Below, piece by piece: positions 39,950 through 48,601 of a stretch of 64,000 nucleotides of DNA. Below the pieces are notes generated by a model. That model did not search any database and was not told the origin of the DNA. It saw only the letters and a list, made by a program, of their open reading frames with translations. Position numbers and translations under genes: made by a program. Origin of the DNA: Bacteroidota bacterium (lineage in GTDB: Bacteria; Bacteroidota; Ignavibacteria; SZUA-365); NCBI GenBank assembly GCA_003246455.1, contig QKAF01000015.1, forward strand, positions 65,193 to 129,192, read 5' to 3'. The first letter of the stretch is position 1; the number at the start of each line of letters is the position of its first letter.

Positions 39950-42900
39950 TCAATCGTGATCCTCCGTTGTCGTGTGCGGAGGAGGTTCTTTTCCCTTATC
40001 GTGGATCACTGCGAGAATTCGGGGAAACTCCTCCAATGTAAGCGGCAGACGCTCCATATCAAAGCTTCGCACCTCCCGCACGAGTCGGTCGCTCCAGTCG
40101 ATCAGCGGCTGGTAATGTGCAATCTCCGCGCGTTTTCGCAGGTCCGTCGCAAAGGACTCTATTTCGTGCATGATGTACGTCCGTTTGAGCCGCTCCCAGC
40201 GAAGGAGCTCCCGTCCGGACAGGTCACTGTACAGCGCGCGGAGATCCTCAGGCGAGACGGTGCTTTCGGCTTCCTGCGACATGCCCGTCACCGGTTCATC
40301 CGAATGCTGTTCGGCCGCGGCCGCCGACCGCATGTGATGCCCTTCACCGAAATCCATCTCCATCGTATCCGCGACGACGGAGACGGACGGCAGGGTGATT
40401 CGAAAGCTCGTCCCGCTTCCCAGGCGGGAATTCAACGTAATCTCCCCACCCATCATCTGAATCAGGCGCTGCGTGATCGCAAGCCCCAGACCGGTCCCGC
40501 TGTAATCGGTATTTCTCCCCCGGCTGCCCTGTCGGAAGGGCTCGAAAACCCGCTGCTGCTGCGACGGGGCGATTCCCACACCGGTGTCGCTCACTTCGAT
40601 CAGCAGCGTACAGGAGTTTTTTTCCTGGGCCATGGTGCGGATCTCAATCGTGATGCGGCCGCGCTCGGTGAATTTCACCGCATTCCCGACGAGATTGAGC
40701 AGGATCTGCCGCATGCGCGTCTCATCGAGGTACAGGAGCTGCGGGACTCCGGGGTCGATCCGTACTTCGAAGCCGAGCTGTTTGGTGCTGACCTGGTAGG
40801 CGAAAAGCTGACGGATCTCATCGACGACACCCGCAATGCTCATCGGCTTGAATACCAGATCGAGCTTCCCCGCCTCGATCTTTGAGAGGTCAAGGATGTC
40901 GTTGATCAGCGTCAGCAGAGTTTTCCCCGAAACGGAAATGGACTCGAGGTAATCGCGCAGTTCCGCATCATGGATCCTGTCGTGAAGCAGTTCGCTGAAA
41001 CCCAGAATCGCATTCATCGGCGTCCGGATCTCATGACTGATATGCGCCAGGAATTCCGATTTCGTTGCGTTCGCCCGATACGCCTCCGCCTCCGCCCGCT
41101 TGCGTTCGTCGATCTCGAGCAGGAGGTTCGAATTCGCGTGCTGCAATTCGCTGGTCCGCTGTTCGACCTCCACGGACAGTCTTCGTTCCTGCGTGCGCAC
41201 ACGCGTCATCCTCCACCGGAAACCGAAGAACACCAGGCCGGCAAGCAGCAGACCGACCAGGATTCGGAACCACCAGGACGCCCAGAACGGCGGCTCGATG
41301 ATCAGCGTCACGGTCACACCCTGCCTGTTCCAGACGCCGTCGTTGTTCGAACCCTGAACGTGAAGGACATATTCCCCGGGTCCGAGTCCCGCGAAGCTGA
41401 GGAGCCGTTCGTACCCGAGCTCGATCCAGTCCTGGTCGTTTCCGTTGATCCGATACCGATACCGGTTCTTCTCCGGCCGATAAAAACTCAGCGCCGCGAA
41501 CGTGAAGGTGATCGATTCCTCCGGATATTTCAGTCGGATCGTATCCGGTCCCACACCTGCGTTCCGGAGATGGATTTTGCGGTTTCCTGAACGTACGCCC
41601 GCGATGACGACAGGCGGCACCGTCTGGTTCTTGTAGATGCGGTCGGGATAGAAATAGGTGAGTCCCTGCACGCCGCCGAAAAACAGCTCTCCCGAAGCGC
41701 TCCTGAAGAATGCAGCAGTGTTGAATTCATTTCCCTGGAGTCCGTCCTGGGTATCATACGTCGCAACGACCCCGGCTTCTGCATGAAATTTCACGAGCCC
41801 GTGATTCGTGCTCATCCAGAGGTACTGCCTGTCGTCTTCAAGGATGCCGTAGATCACATCGTTCGGGAAACCGTCACGGCGCGTCAGTGATCGGAACGTG
41901 CCGTTTTCCCGATTCATTCTGTTCAGTCCGAACGACGTGCCGATCCACAGTATCCCCCGGCTGTCCTCGAAAATGCACCGCACCGAATTGCTGCTCAGTG
42001 AGGTCGTGTCACCCCGGACATGCGTGAAGCCGGTGACGTCGCCATTGAGTCTGTCGAGCAACATGAGTCCGGAGCGTCCGGTACCCACCCAGAGGAATCT
42101 GTTCCGGTCTTCCCAGATGGCGAAGACCCCGCCCTGCTGCTCACCGAACGACTCCCTGGCGACCTCGGTCGGCAGACTGCCCGCGTCTCGCGTGTCCCAG
42201 CGCCACAGGCCGTGCGACCCTCCGATCCACAGAGTGCCGTCCGCGGCTCGGGCAATTTCATAAATCGTCAGATCGCTCGGATCGCTGAGTCCGCCGGACT
42301 CGTCCCGCAGGGGGATCCGCCAGAACTGTTCCGTTTTCTTATCGAAACGGTACAGGCCGCCGCCCTCGGTTCCGAGGATGAGATACCGCTGGGGATCGAC
42401 CGGATCCGGATGAATCACGAAGACATTATCCGCGTTCATTCCGGGAAAGGGTCCGTTTCCGGCCATCGAGCGGGGGTTTCGCCCGTAGACCGTCACCTTT
42501 CCGCTTTTTCTATCGAGCCGGTTGAAACCGCGATACCCGCCGATCCACAGAACCGAATCGCTGTCCTGATAAATCGCGCGGAAGCTGTGAATACTGATGT
42601 CCTCGCCGGCCCGCAGTCCGCGAAGCAGCAGATTGAATTCCTTGATTGCCGGCGCGTGCAGCGCGAGTCCCCTGCCGTTCATGCCGATCCAGACATTTCC
42701 CAGCCGGTCACAGTACAGCGTCCGTGTGCTGCTGCTCGGCAGCGAGGAAGGAACGAGAAGTTCCTCCAGCACGTGGGACAGGCGCCCATTGATCGTCTGG
42801 AGCACGTACAGTCCGTTCGATGCCGTGGCGACCCAGAGATTTCCCTCCGCATCCATGCGCATGCCCTTGATGAGGAGGTTGTAGGCCGGTTCCGCTCCGC

Positions 42901-43702
42901 GGAGGAGAGGATACGTTTTCCACACGCCGGTGCGTACGTCGTAGCGGTACAGTCGGCTGTCCTGCGCGCCCACCCAGAGATAGCGCGATCCCTCGAGTGT
43001 TATTCTGCTTACCCCGGTCACCCCTCCGTGCCGGTCGATCGAAGGAACGCGGATCTGCCGGACATTCCGGCTTTCCGGGTCAATGGCGAATAACCCGTTT
43101 CTCCCACAGGCGACGAAAAGCGCACCGGAACGCGTCATCGCCAGATCGGTTACCGCGTCAATCCGCGTGTCCGAGGACAGTTCCACTCTCATGAGTCTGC
43201 GGGACGCCGGATCGAATACCTGGACTCCCGCGTTTTCCGTTCCGATCCAGAGACGGCCTTTCCGATCAACCTGCAGAACGTTGATGACACTGCTTCGAAG
43301 CGCGGTCGCGGCGGAGTCTTCCCGGGCGAGTGAAGAGAACTTTCCCGCGTGCGGATCGTAGCGCTGCACACCCGCTCCCGATGTTCCGATCCAGAGATCG
43401 CCATCGGGATCCTCCGTCAGGGCGGTGACAATGTTTCCCTCGATGGCATCGGGGTTGACCGGATCCGGTCGAAAGACGAGAAACTGGTAACCGTCGAAAC
43501 GATTAAGCCCGTCGTCGGTCCCGACCCAGAGGAATCCCCGGCTGTCCTGTATAAGGGCGTTCACGCTCCCCTGCGAAAGCCCTTCTTCGACGCGGAGGTG
43601 GTCGAAGCGGAAGCGATCATGCAGCTGGGCAAACAGCGAAGGACAGGTGATCGCAAAGACCACCGGGAAAACGAACCAGTACGTAACGCCTTTTCGGATC
43701 AC
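39950..43702 (-). CDS. Reg_prop/Y_Y_Y two-component sensor kinase
   Basis: This 1250-aa membrane protein starts at a GTG. After a signal peptide come two seven-bladed propellers of Reg_prop repeats (DSRGFLWVGTDDGLNRFDG, DPDGDLWIGTSGAGVQRYD and many more, about 30-730). A Y_Y_Y domain (about 740-805, ending GEYVLHVQGSNNDGVWN), a membrane helix (about 808-830), HisKA (His890 in SHEIRTPMNAILGF) and HATPase (NLVGNAVKFTE, DTGVGIA, GTGLGLAITQRL) follow. The C-terminal 120 residues form a helical tail that usually follows a receiver, but no receiver and no AraC-type DNA-binding domain are present. In Bacteroidota such kinases usually sense glycan fragments in the periplasm; no sugar-use genes are adjacent. 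Confidence 0.9.
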   Translation of the reverse strand: MIRKGVTYWFVFPVVFAITCPSLFAQLHDRFRFDHLRVEEGLSQGSVNALIQDSRGFLWVGTDDGLNRFDGYQFLVFRPDPVNPDAIEGNIVTALTEDPDGDLWIGTSGAGVQRYDPHAGKFSSLAREDSAATALRSSVINVLQVDRKGRLWIGTENAGVQVFDPASRRLMRVELSSDTRIDAVTDLAMTRSGALFVACGRNGLFAIDPESRNVRQIRVPSIDRHGGVTGVSRITLEGSRYLWVGAQDSRLYRYDVRTGVWKTYPLLRGAEPAYNLLIKGMRMDAEGNLWVATASNGLYVLQTINGRLSHVLEELLVPSSLPSSSTRTLYCDRLGNVWIGMNGRGLALHAPAIKEFNLLLRGLRAGEDISIHSFRAIYQDSDSVLWIGGYRGFNRLDRKSGKVTVYGRNPRSMAGNGPFPGMNADNVFVIHPDPVDPQRYLILGTEGGGLYRFDKKTEQFWRIPLRDESGGLSDPSDLTIYEIARAADGTLWIGGSHGLWRWDTRDAGSLPTEVARESFGEQQGGVFAIWEDRNRFLWVGTGRSGLMLLDRLNGDVTGFTHVRGDTTSLSSNSVRCIFEDSRGILWIGTSFGLNRMNRENGTFRSLTRRDGFPNDVIYGILEDDRQYLWMSTNHGLVKFHAEAGVVATYDTQDGLQGNEFNTAAFFRSASGELFFGGVQGLTYFYPDRIYKNQTVPPVVIAGVRSGNRKIHLRNAGVGPDTIRLKYPEESITFTFAALSFYRPEKNRYRYRINGNDQDWIELGYERLLSFAGLGPGEYVLHVQGSNNDGVWNRQGVTVTLIIEPPFWASWWFRILVGLLLAGLVFFGFRWRMTRVRTQERRLSVEVEQRTSELQHANSNLLLEIDERKRAEAEAYRANATKSEFLAHISHEIRTPMNAILGFSELLHDRIHDAELRDYLESISVSGKTLLTLINDILDLSKIEAGKLDLVFKPMSIAGVVDEIRQLFAYQVSTKQLGFEVRIDPGVPQLLYLDETRMRQILLNLVGNAVKFTERGRITIEIRTMAQEKNSCTLLIEVSDTGVGIAPSQQQRVFEPFRQGSRGRNTDYSGTGLGLAITQRLIQMMGGEITLNSRLGSGTSFRITLPSVSVVADTMEMDFGEGHHMRSAAAAEQHSDEPVTGMSQEAESTVSPEDLRALYSDLSGRELLRWERLKRTYIMHEIESFATDLRKRAEIAHYQPLIDWSDRLVREVRSFDMERLPLTLEEFPRILAVIHDKGKEPPPHTTTEDHD

Positions 43703-43737
43703 GGGATTCGGCTGAAGAGTGGGTGGAATCAGTGAGA

Positions 43738-43768
43738 AAAAAGTAGTCCGAAATCTGCGAAAAACAAA
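43738..43768 (-). promoter_or_regulatory. Bacteroidota-type promoter of the Reg_prop kinase
   Basis: On the minus strand TTTG (43768 to 43765), a 19-bp spacer, then TACTTTTT (43745 to 43738) match the consensus TTTG-N19-TAnnTTTG at all but the last base. It overlaps the T-tract of the terminator from the preceding unit and lies about 36 bp before the GTG start. Confidence 0.55.
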
Positions 43769-43788
43769 GGGTGGCGAATCGCCACCCT
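43768..43788 (-). terminator. Terminator of the lut-homoaconitase-prpD unit
   Basis: A hairpin with perfect 9-bp arms (AGGGTGGCG and its complement) and a 3-nt loop is followed on the minus strand by TTGTTTTTCG. It lies about 50 bp past the prpD-like stop, and its T-tract merges with the -33 box of the next gene. Confidence 0.8.
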
Positions 43789-43839
43789 GATATTCATGGA
43801 ATCACTCCATAAAGAAGCTGAATGCGGACGATATCGGCG

Positions 43840-45207
43840 TCAAACGATCATGCTCTTCATGAAATCACGGGCGGAATATTCCTCACACGAAAAAATGATG
43901 TTCCGCTTTTCCTTCTGGCCTTCGGAAGTCAGCAGTTTGCTCGAAAGCGCGTTGAATTTGTTCTCGAGATCTTCCATCGTCATCGGCTCGCGCGGATCCC
44001 CCTTCGGATATTCCAGGTACTCTTCGAATACCTTTCCATCCTTCGTTTTCACCACCACCCTTGACGGCTGTTTGGCAGGGAACATCTCTTCGAATTCGAC
44101 AGATGCTTCGCCCTTGATGCGGTCGATCACTTCCCAGATCCGGGGATCCTTCAGTTTTTCATCGGAAAACGACTGCGTCGTGATCTTGTGATCGACGAGG
44201 CAGGCGGCCACGCAGTACGGGAGCGAATGATCCGCCGTCTCACGGGATTCCGGGCGATACTTGTGCGGATCGAACAGGATGTCGCAGGCGCGTGCAATCG
44301 TCGTGATCCGGACTTCCTCGATCTGATCATACGAAATGTCGTTTTCGGTGACGACCTTCAGCGTACAGCTCAGATGCGTATGGGTGAGCGCCTCGGTGGG
44401 GAACGCCTTCATGCTGCATTCGAGGATCCTGTATGTTTCACCGAGTCCGCCGACGAGCTTGCCGAGATCCCAGTCCGGTCCGTAAACATCCATGAGACCT
44501 TCCTTCCCTTCGAAGACGGCTTCGGTTCCCGAATACCCCTTCTCCGCCATGAGCGCGGCGAAGACGCCGGTCTGCACGGCCATCGGATCGACCGTGTTTT
44601 TCATCATGGTCAGTTTCCCCGCGGTCGGGCAGCCGATCGTATGGTTGTGCGAACCGTTTATCCCGATGGCGTTGACCATCTGATCGACAGTGAGACCGAG
44701 CAGCTTTCCGGCAACGATCGGGGACACGAACTGCGTCAGCGTGGCGTGATGCCATTTCCGCTCGCGAACACCCGGAACGGCAAATTCACAGAGCCGCTGC
44801 TCGAATTCATACGCCAGAACGATTGCGGTGATGACTTCCTTCATGGAGGAATTCATCCGTTCGCCCATCGCAAGGGCAGCGGGGATGATGTCGGAGGGAT
44901 GAGAAGGGTCTTCCTTCCAGTAAATATCGTTGAAGTCGAGAGCACGCACCATCAGGGAATTCACCAGCGTGGCGTTGACCGCGGGCATCTTATCTCCGAA
45001 GCCGATGATCGTGGCCTCCTCCCTGCCTCCCATCTCCAGATAGAGGTCGCGCATGATACCGACGTCCTTGGTCGCGGTTGCCCCGTATGCACAGCCGACG
45101 GAGTCGTAGAGATAGCGCTTCACCTCCTGGATCACATTTTCCGGGAGGTCTTCATAACGCAGACCCACGGCGAATTCCGCGATCTGCCTTGATATGCTCT
45201 TTTCCAT
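43840..45207 (-). CDS. MmgE/PrpD family dehydratase
   Basis: This 455-aa protein is of the MmgE/PrpD family. Its helical N-terminal domain has RYLYDSVGCAYG, LVNSLMVRALDFND and the loop WKEDPSHPSDIIPAALA. The middle has GSHNHTIGCPTAGKLTMMKN and the C-terminal lid has KAFPTEALTHTHL. Characterised members dehydrate 2-methylcitrate (propionate use) or related hydroxy-acids, or act as cis-aconitate decarboxylases. It lies downstream of a homoaconitase-like gene, so the pair could dehydrate and rehydrate a tricarboxylic acid. No methylcitrate synthase or lyase is visible. It is last in the unit before a terminator. Confidence 0.88.
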   Translation of the reverse strand: MEKSISRQIAEFAVGLRYEDLPENVIQEVKRYLYDSVGCAYGATATKDVGIMRDLYLEMGGREEATIIGFGDKMPAVNATLVNSLMVRALDFNDIYWKEDPSHPSDIIPAALAMGERMNSSMKEVITAIVLAYEFEQRLCEFAVPGVRERKWHHATLTQFVSPIVAGKLLGLTVDQMVNAIGINGSHNHTIGCPTAGKLTMMKNTVDPMAVQTGVFAALMAEKGYSGTEAVFEGKEGLMDVYGPDWDLGKLVGGLGETYRILECSMKAFPTEALTHTHLSCTLKVVTENDISYDQIEEVRITTIARACDILFDPHKYRPESRETADHSLPYCVAACLVDHKITTQSFSDEKLKDPRIWEVIDRIKGEASVEFEEMFPAKQPSRVVVKTKDGKVFEEYLEYPKGDPREPMTMEDLENKFNALSSKLLTSEGQKEKRNIIFSCEEYSARDFMKSMIV

Positions 45208-45297
45208 TAATCGTCCTCTAATGCGATGAAAATGATGGTTACTGCTGTTCGTGGCGGATTGCTGTCGTGTCCCGGAGCCGAAAGGCGCCGGGCCCGG

Positions 45298-47271
45298 TCA
45301 CGCTTGTAGGTTGCCGCTCACCCATGCCTCGAGTCCGCCGGCGAGAATCAGTTCCTGTGCGGCCGGACCGACCGGATCGATCGTGTATCGCACGCTGTCA
45401 ACAATGATTTCCGACCGGCGGAAATCGACACGTGCCTGAAGACCCGTGCGCACCGTCAGCGCATCCGCGCCGAACCGCCGCTTCAGATCATTGACGAGTT
45501 CACCCGCTTCGAGCACGAGAAATCCGTTGTTGATGGCGTTGCGCGCGTACGTCTCGCTGAGCGATCCTGCCAGCACCATGCGGATGCCCCGGTACTTGAG
45601 CGCGGTCGCCGCCTGTTCCCGCGAACTGCCGGTGCCGAAATTGAATCCTCCGACGAGAATATCGCCTTCACGTGCCAGTCCCTGCCATGCGGGATCATAA
45701 TTCTCCATGGCGACCTCGGCCTGCTGTTCAGCCGTGAAATCATCGTTGTACGTGTACTTGCCGGGGTATATCCCGTCCGTGTTCAGGTTGTCCTGATGGC
45801 AGAAAAGAAGTTCGCCTTCGACAACCTCGGGAAAGCCTTCGACGATGACCGTTTCCGCACGGTCGTCCGCAGGCCGCGTGTTGATTCGGATTCCGCCCGT
45901 GGGTTCCGCCGCAGGATACTCCATCGGCATGTCAATCGCACCCGCGATGGCGGAAGCCGCGACGACAGCAGGTGACGCGAGATATGCGAGGGAACTCGGG
46001 TCTCCCATGCGTCCCTTGAAATTCCGGTTCGTGGCCGAAATGCCGACTTCCCCGGCTTCCAGCAGTCCCGTTCCAAGGCCGATGCACGGTCCGCAGCCGG
46101 GCGGGAGCGCGATCGCGCCGGCATCGAGCAGCGCCTGCCAGTCGCCCCGCTTCTCACTCTCGCCCTGGACCTCGCTCGACGCGGCGGCAATGTAGAACTG
46201 TACACCGGAGGCGACCTTTTTCCCGCGGACGATTGCCGCAGCTTCGGCGATATCTTCCACCCGGCTGTTGACGCACGAAACCAGGTAGGCCTTGTCGATC
46301 TTGGTCTTCTTCTCCTGCATGACCGTCACCGCCGTCATGGTCTTCACATGATTGGGACCGGAGACAAACGGGCGGACACTTCCCAGGTCGAGCGTGATCT
46401 CCTTCGCGTAGAATGCGTCCGCATCCGCCGCAGGGAGATTCTCCTCGAGTTCGCCGATGCGCGATGCATTCATGCGCGGATGGATGCCATCCCCGTCCGC
46501 GTCCGAAGGCACCCCTTCCAGACCGCGGGCGGAAACGAATGCGGCGCGTGCCCGCAGCCAGGCGATGGTCACGCCATCCACCGGGAACACACCGGCCAGA
46601 GCCCCCCATTCCGTTGTCATGTTGGCGATGGTAAGCCGTTGATCCACATTCAGTTGACTTATTCCCTCTCCCTGAAATTCTATCGCATGGTTCAGGACTT
46701 CGTCATTATTGAAAAGACCGCAGAGAGTGATGATCACATCCTTGCCGGTAACACCCGGGAGCAGCGTACCGGTGAGTGTCACGCGAGCAACAGGCGGGAC
46801 CTTCCACCAGGTGCGGCCCGTAGCCCAGATCGCCGCGGCATCGGTACGGACGATGGGTGTACCGAGGCAGCCGAGGCCGCCATACATGTTCGAGTGACTG
46901 TCCGATGCGACGACCATGGTACCCGGCCAAGCGTATCCTTCCTCGCACATGATCTGGTGTCCGATTCCACGACCCGCGGGATAGAAATCCACTCCCATCG
47001 AACGTGCAAACGCCTCGATCTTGCTGTATTTCTCCAGGTTCTTTTCGCTTGTGTCCTGCACGTTGTGGTCGAGCGTATTGACAACCTGACGCGGGTTCGC
47101 GATGCGGGTCGCACCGATACTTTTGAATTTTGGAATCACCGCACCGGTATTGTCATGCGTCATGACATGGGCGGGCTGGATGTAAATGTAGTCGCCGCTG
47201 TGCACGGTCTGCCCCGCGGTCAGACCGATGGTGTACTGCTGCGCAATTTTCTCAACGATGTTCTGTGCCAT
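45298..47271 (-). CDS. Aconitase-superfamily hydratase, Lys4/homoaconitase-like single chain
   Basis: This 657-aa protein combines the Fe-S catalytic part and the swivel domain in one chain. The three cluster cysteines are Cys333 (AYLVSCVNSR), Cys393 and Cys396 (PPGCGPCIGLG). Substrate-loop motifs are DFYPAGRGIGHQI, ASDSHSNMYGGLGCLGTP, and in the swivel GGFNFGTGSSREQAATAL. As I recall them, long stretches (KYSKIEAFARSMG, LCGLFNNDEVLNHAIEF, GISATNRNFKGRMG, NTDGIYPGKYTY) resemble fungal mitochondrial homoaconitase Lys4 more than bacterial AcnA, AcnB or LeuC. It is compact for an aconitase. Substrate (citrate, methylcitrate or homocitrate) is open; neighbours favour a role with the PrpD-like protein. 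Confidence 0.82.
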   Translation of the reverse strand: MAQNIVEKIAQQYTIGLTAGQTVHSGDYIYIQPAHVMTHDNTGAVIPKFKSIGATRIANPRQVVNTLDHNVQDTSEKNLEKYSKIEAFARSMGVDFYPAGRGIGHQIMCEEGYAWPGTMVVASDSHSNMYGGLGCLGTPIVRTDAAAIWATGRTWWKVPPVARVTLTGTLLPGVTGKDVIITLCGLFNNDEVLNHAIEFQGEGISQLNVDQRLTIANMTTEWGALAGVFPVDGVTIAWLRARAAFVSARGLEGVPSDADGDGIHPRMNASRIGELEENLPAADADAFYAKEITLDLGSVRPFVSGPNHVKTMTAVTVMQEKKTKIDKAYLVSCVNSRVEDIAEAAAIVRGKKVASGVQFYIAAASSEVQGESEKRGDWQALLDAGAIALPPGCGPCIGLGTGLLEAGEVGISATNRNFKGRMGDPSSLAYLASPAVVAASAIAGAIDMPMEYPAAEPTGGIRINTRPADDRAETVIVEGFPEVVEGELLFCHQDNLNTDGIYPGKYTYNDDFTAEQQAEVAMENYDPAWQGLAREGDILVGGFNFGTGSSREQAATALKYRGIRMVLAGSLSETYARNAINNGFLVLEAGELVNDLKRRFGADALTVRTGLQARVDFRRSEIIVDSVRYTIDPVGPAAQELILAGGLEAWVSGNLQA

Positions 47272-47341
47272 GATGAATTCCTCGCATCAGGCGGTTCGGG
47301 GTATGAACGCGCTGCCTCTGGCGTCTCCCGACCGGCGGTGT

Positions 47342-47875
47342 TTATTTGACGAGTTCGAAGTCGATGAAATCGGCGTGATGGAAAACAATGCTCTCAGGAA
47401 GACGTTTCTCGCCGGTCCCCTCTTTCGAATGGGTCGCGATGATGTGCATGACTTCGGAGGGAAGTCCGTGTTTGAATGCCAGTCCGACACCGCTGAACGG
47501 GTGACGGATGTGCTTGCCGTAATCGGATTTTACCGCCTGTCCGTCGATGATCTCGAATTCAAGCAGCTTGCCGACGTCCGCGAGCATGGCTCCGGCGATC
47601 AGATAGTCACGATTGATCGGCGTCTTGTTCTTCCCGTGCACCGTGTCGAGCACGTCGTCACAGGCGACGCACATCAGGCAGACGGCGCGAACGTGGTCGA
47701 TGAAAGGAATCGAAACATTCTCCGCCAGGAGTGTGAAGGGAATCCGGCGGAGAAGTTCTTCCGTCCAACCGCGGAATTCGATGGCTTCCTGCCAGCAGTC
47801 GGTGACCTTGCCGCGCAGTTCCTGATCTTCGATGAGATTGATTTCCGGGAGCAGTCTCAGAACGAGTTCGCTCAT
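47342..47875 (-). CDS. HD-domain phosphohydrolase-like protein
   Basis: This 177-aa, all-helical protein has a degenerate-looking HD domain: IDHVRAVCLMCVACDDVL, then YLIAGAMLADVGKLLEFE (where HD is replaced by AD), KHIRHPFSGVGLAFKHGLP and IIATHSKEG. Metal ligands are partly kept. Proteins of this fold hydrolyse nucleotides or phosphate esters, but here no substrate can be named. It sits between lutC and the homoaconitase-like gene, 30 and 70 bp away, so it is probably co-transcribed with these metabolic genes; the link is unexplained. Confidence 0.7.
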   Translation of the reverse strand: MSELVLRLLPEINLIEDQELRGKVTDCWQEAIEFRGWTEELLRRIPFTLLAENVSIPFIDHVRAVCLMCVACDDVLDTVHGKNKTPINRDYLIAGAMLADVGKLLEFEIIDGQAVKSDYGKHIRHPFSGVGLAFKHGLPSEVMHIIATHSKEGTGEKRLPESIVFHHADFIDFELVK

Positions 47876-47905
47876 GTCATCCTCTGATAAAATGTATGGT
47901 GTTGT

Positions 47906-48601
47906 TCATTCCGCATTGTCAATGACGACAATCGTGAGCGTCGCGGGGCCGTGCACGCCCGTCACGAGCACCTTCTCGATATCGGCGGTCTTGCTCGGAC
48001 CGCCCACGATGGTCACCGCACTTGTCCCTTCCCTGCCCGTATGGGTTCTCAGCAGGCCGACGGTCTGCAGCAGCGAGGCGACAATCCGGTCGGCTGGCAG
48101 CAGGGCAATGTGCTCGACAGGCAGCAAAGATACGGAGCGGCTTTCATTTTCCGAAGAAGAAATGAGTATCGCACCCGAATCTGCGAGTCCCGCTTCCGCG
48201 ACCGTTATGCCCACATCCGCCGCGGCGTATTTCCGACGTGCTTCCGGGTTCCCTGCCGCGAGTTCCTCTTCCCGTACGTCACGGAGCGTGCAGCCCTGCG
48301 CGTGAAGGACTTCACGCATGCCGAGACGTTCGAAGAGTGCGTCGGCCGACAGGATGCACGTCTTTCCGCCGCCAACATGTCTGCTGATGAAGGGACCGAC
48401 GTCCGCCAGTGTCGCGACGCGAAACACCTGCGTCCCGGCTTCCTGTGCGCGGAGGAGGAATCGCTCCACATCAGCTCCCGCATTTCCGAACGCGAGTCCG
48501 CGAAGCCGTTCGTGCAGCGAGGCAAGCGACTGTTCCCTTTCGCCCTCATCTCCGGACGCGCCTCCACCGAGGGATGCGTACAGTCTTTCCCGTGCGCTCA
48601 T
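47906..48601 (-). CDS. lutC: LutC/YkgG LUD-domain protein
   Basis: This 231-aa protein has a single LUD domain: VGITVAEAGLADSGAILISSSENESR, LLPVEHIALLPADRIVASL, and VTIVGGPSKTADIEKVLVTGVHGP near the end, the hallmark of LutC. With LutA and LutB it forms the membrane-associated complex that oxidises L-lactate to pyruvate. Its start overlaps the lutB stop by 4 bp. Length is normal. Confidence 0.92.
   Translation of the reverse strand: MSARERLYASLGGGASGDEGEREQSLASLHERLRGLAFGNAGADVERFLLRAQEAGTQVFRVATLADVGPFISRHVGGGKTCILSADALFERLGMREVLHAQGCTLRDVREEELAAGNPEARRKYAAADVGITVAEAGLADSGAILISSSENESRSVSLLPVEHIALLPADRIVASLLQTVGLLRTHTGREGTSAVTIVGGPSKTADIEKVLVTGVHGPATLTIVVIDNAE

Noticed and set aside
45208-45297. 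GC-rich inverted bases between the hydratase and PrpD-like genes as a terminator
   Set aside because: The stem is short and imperfect with no T-tract; the genes are more likely co-transcribed.
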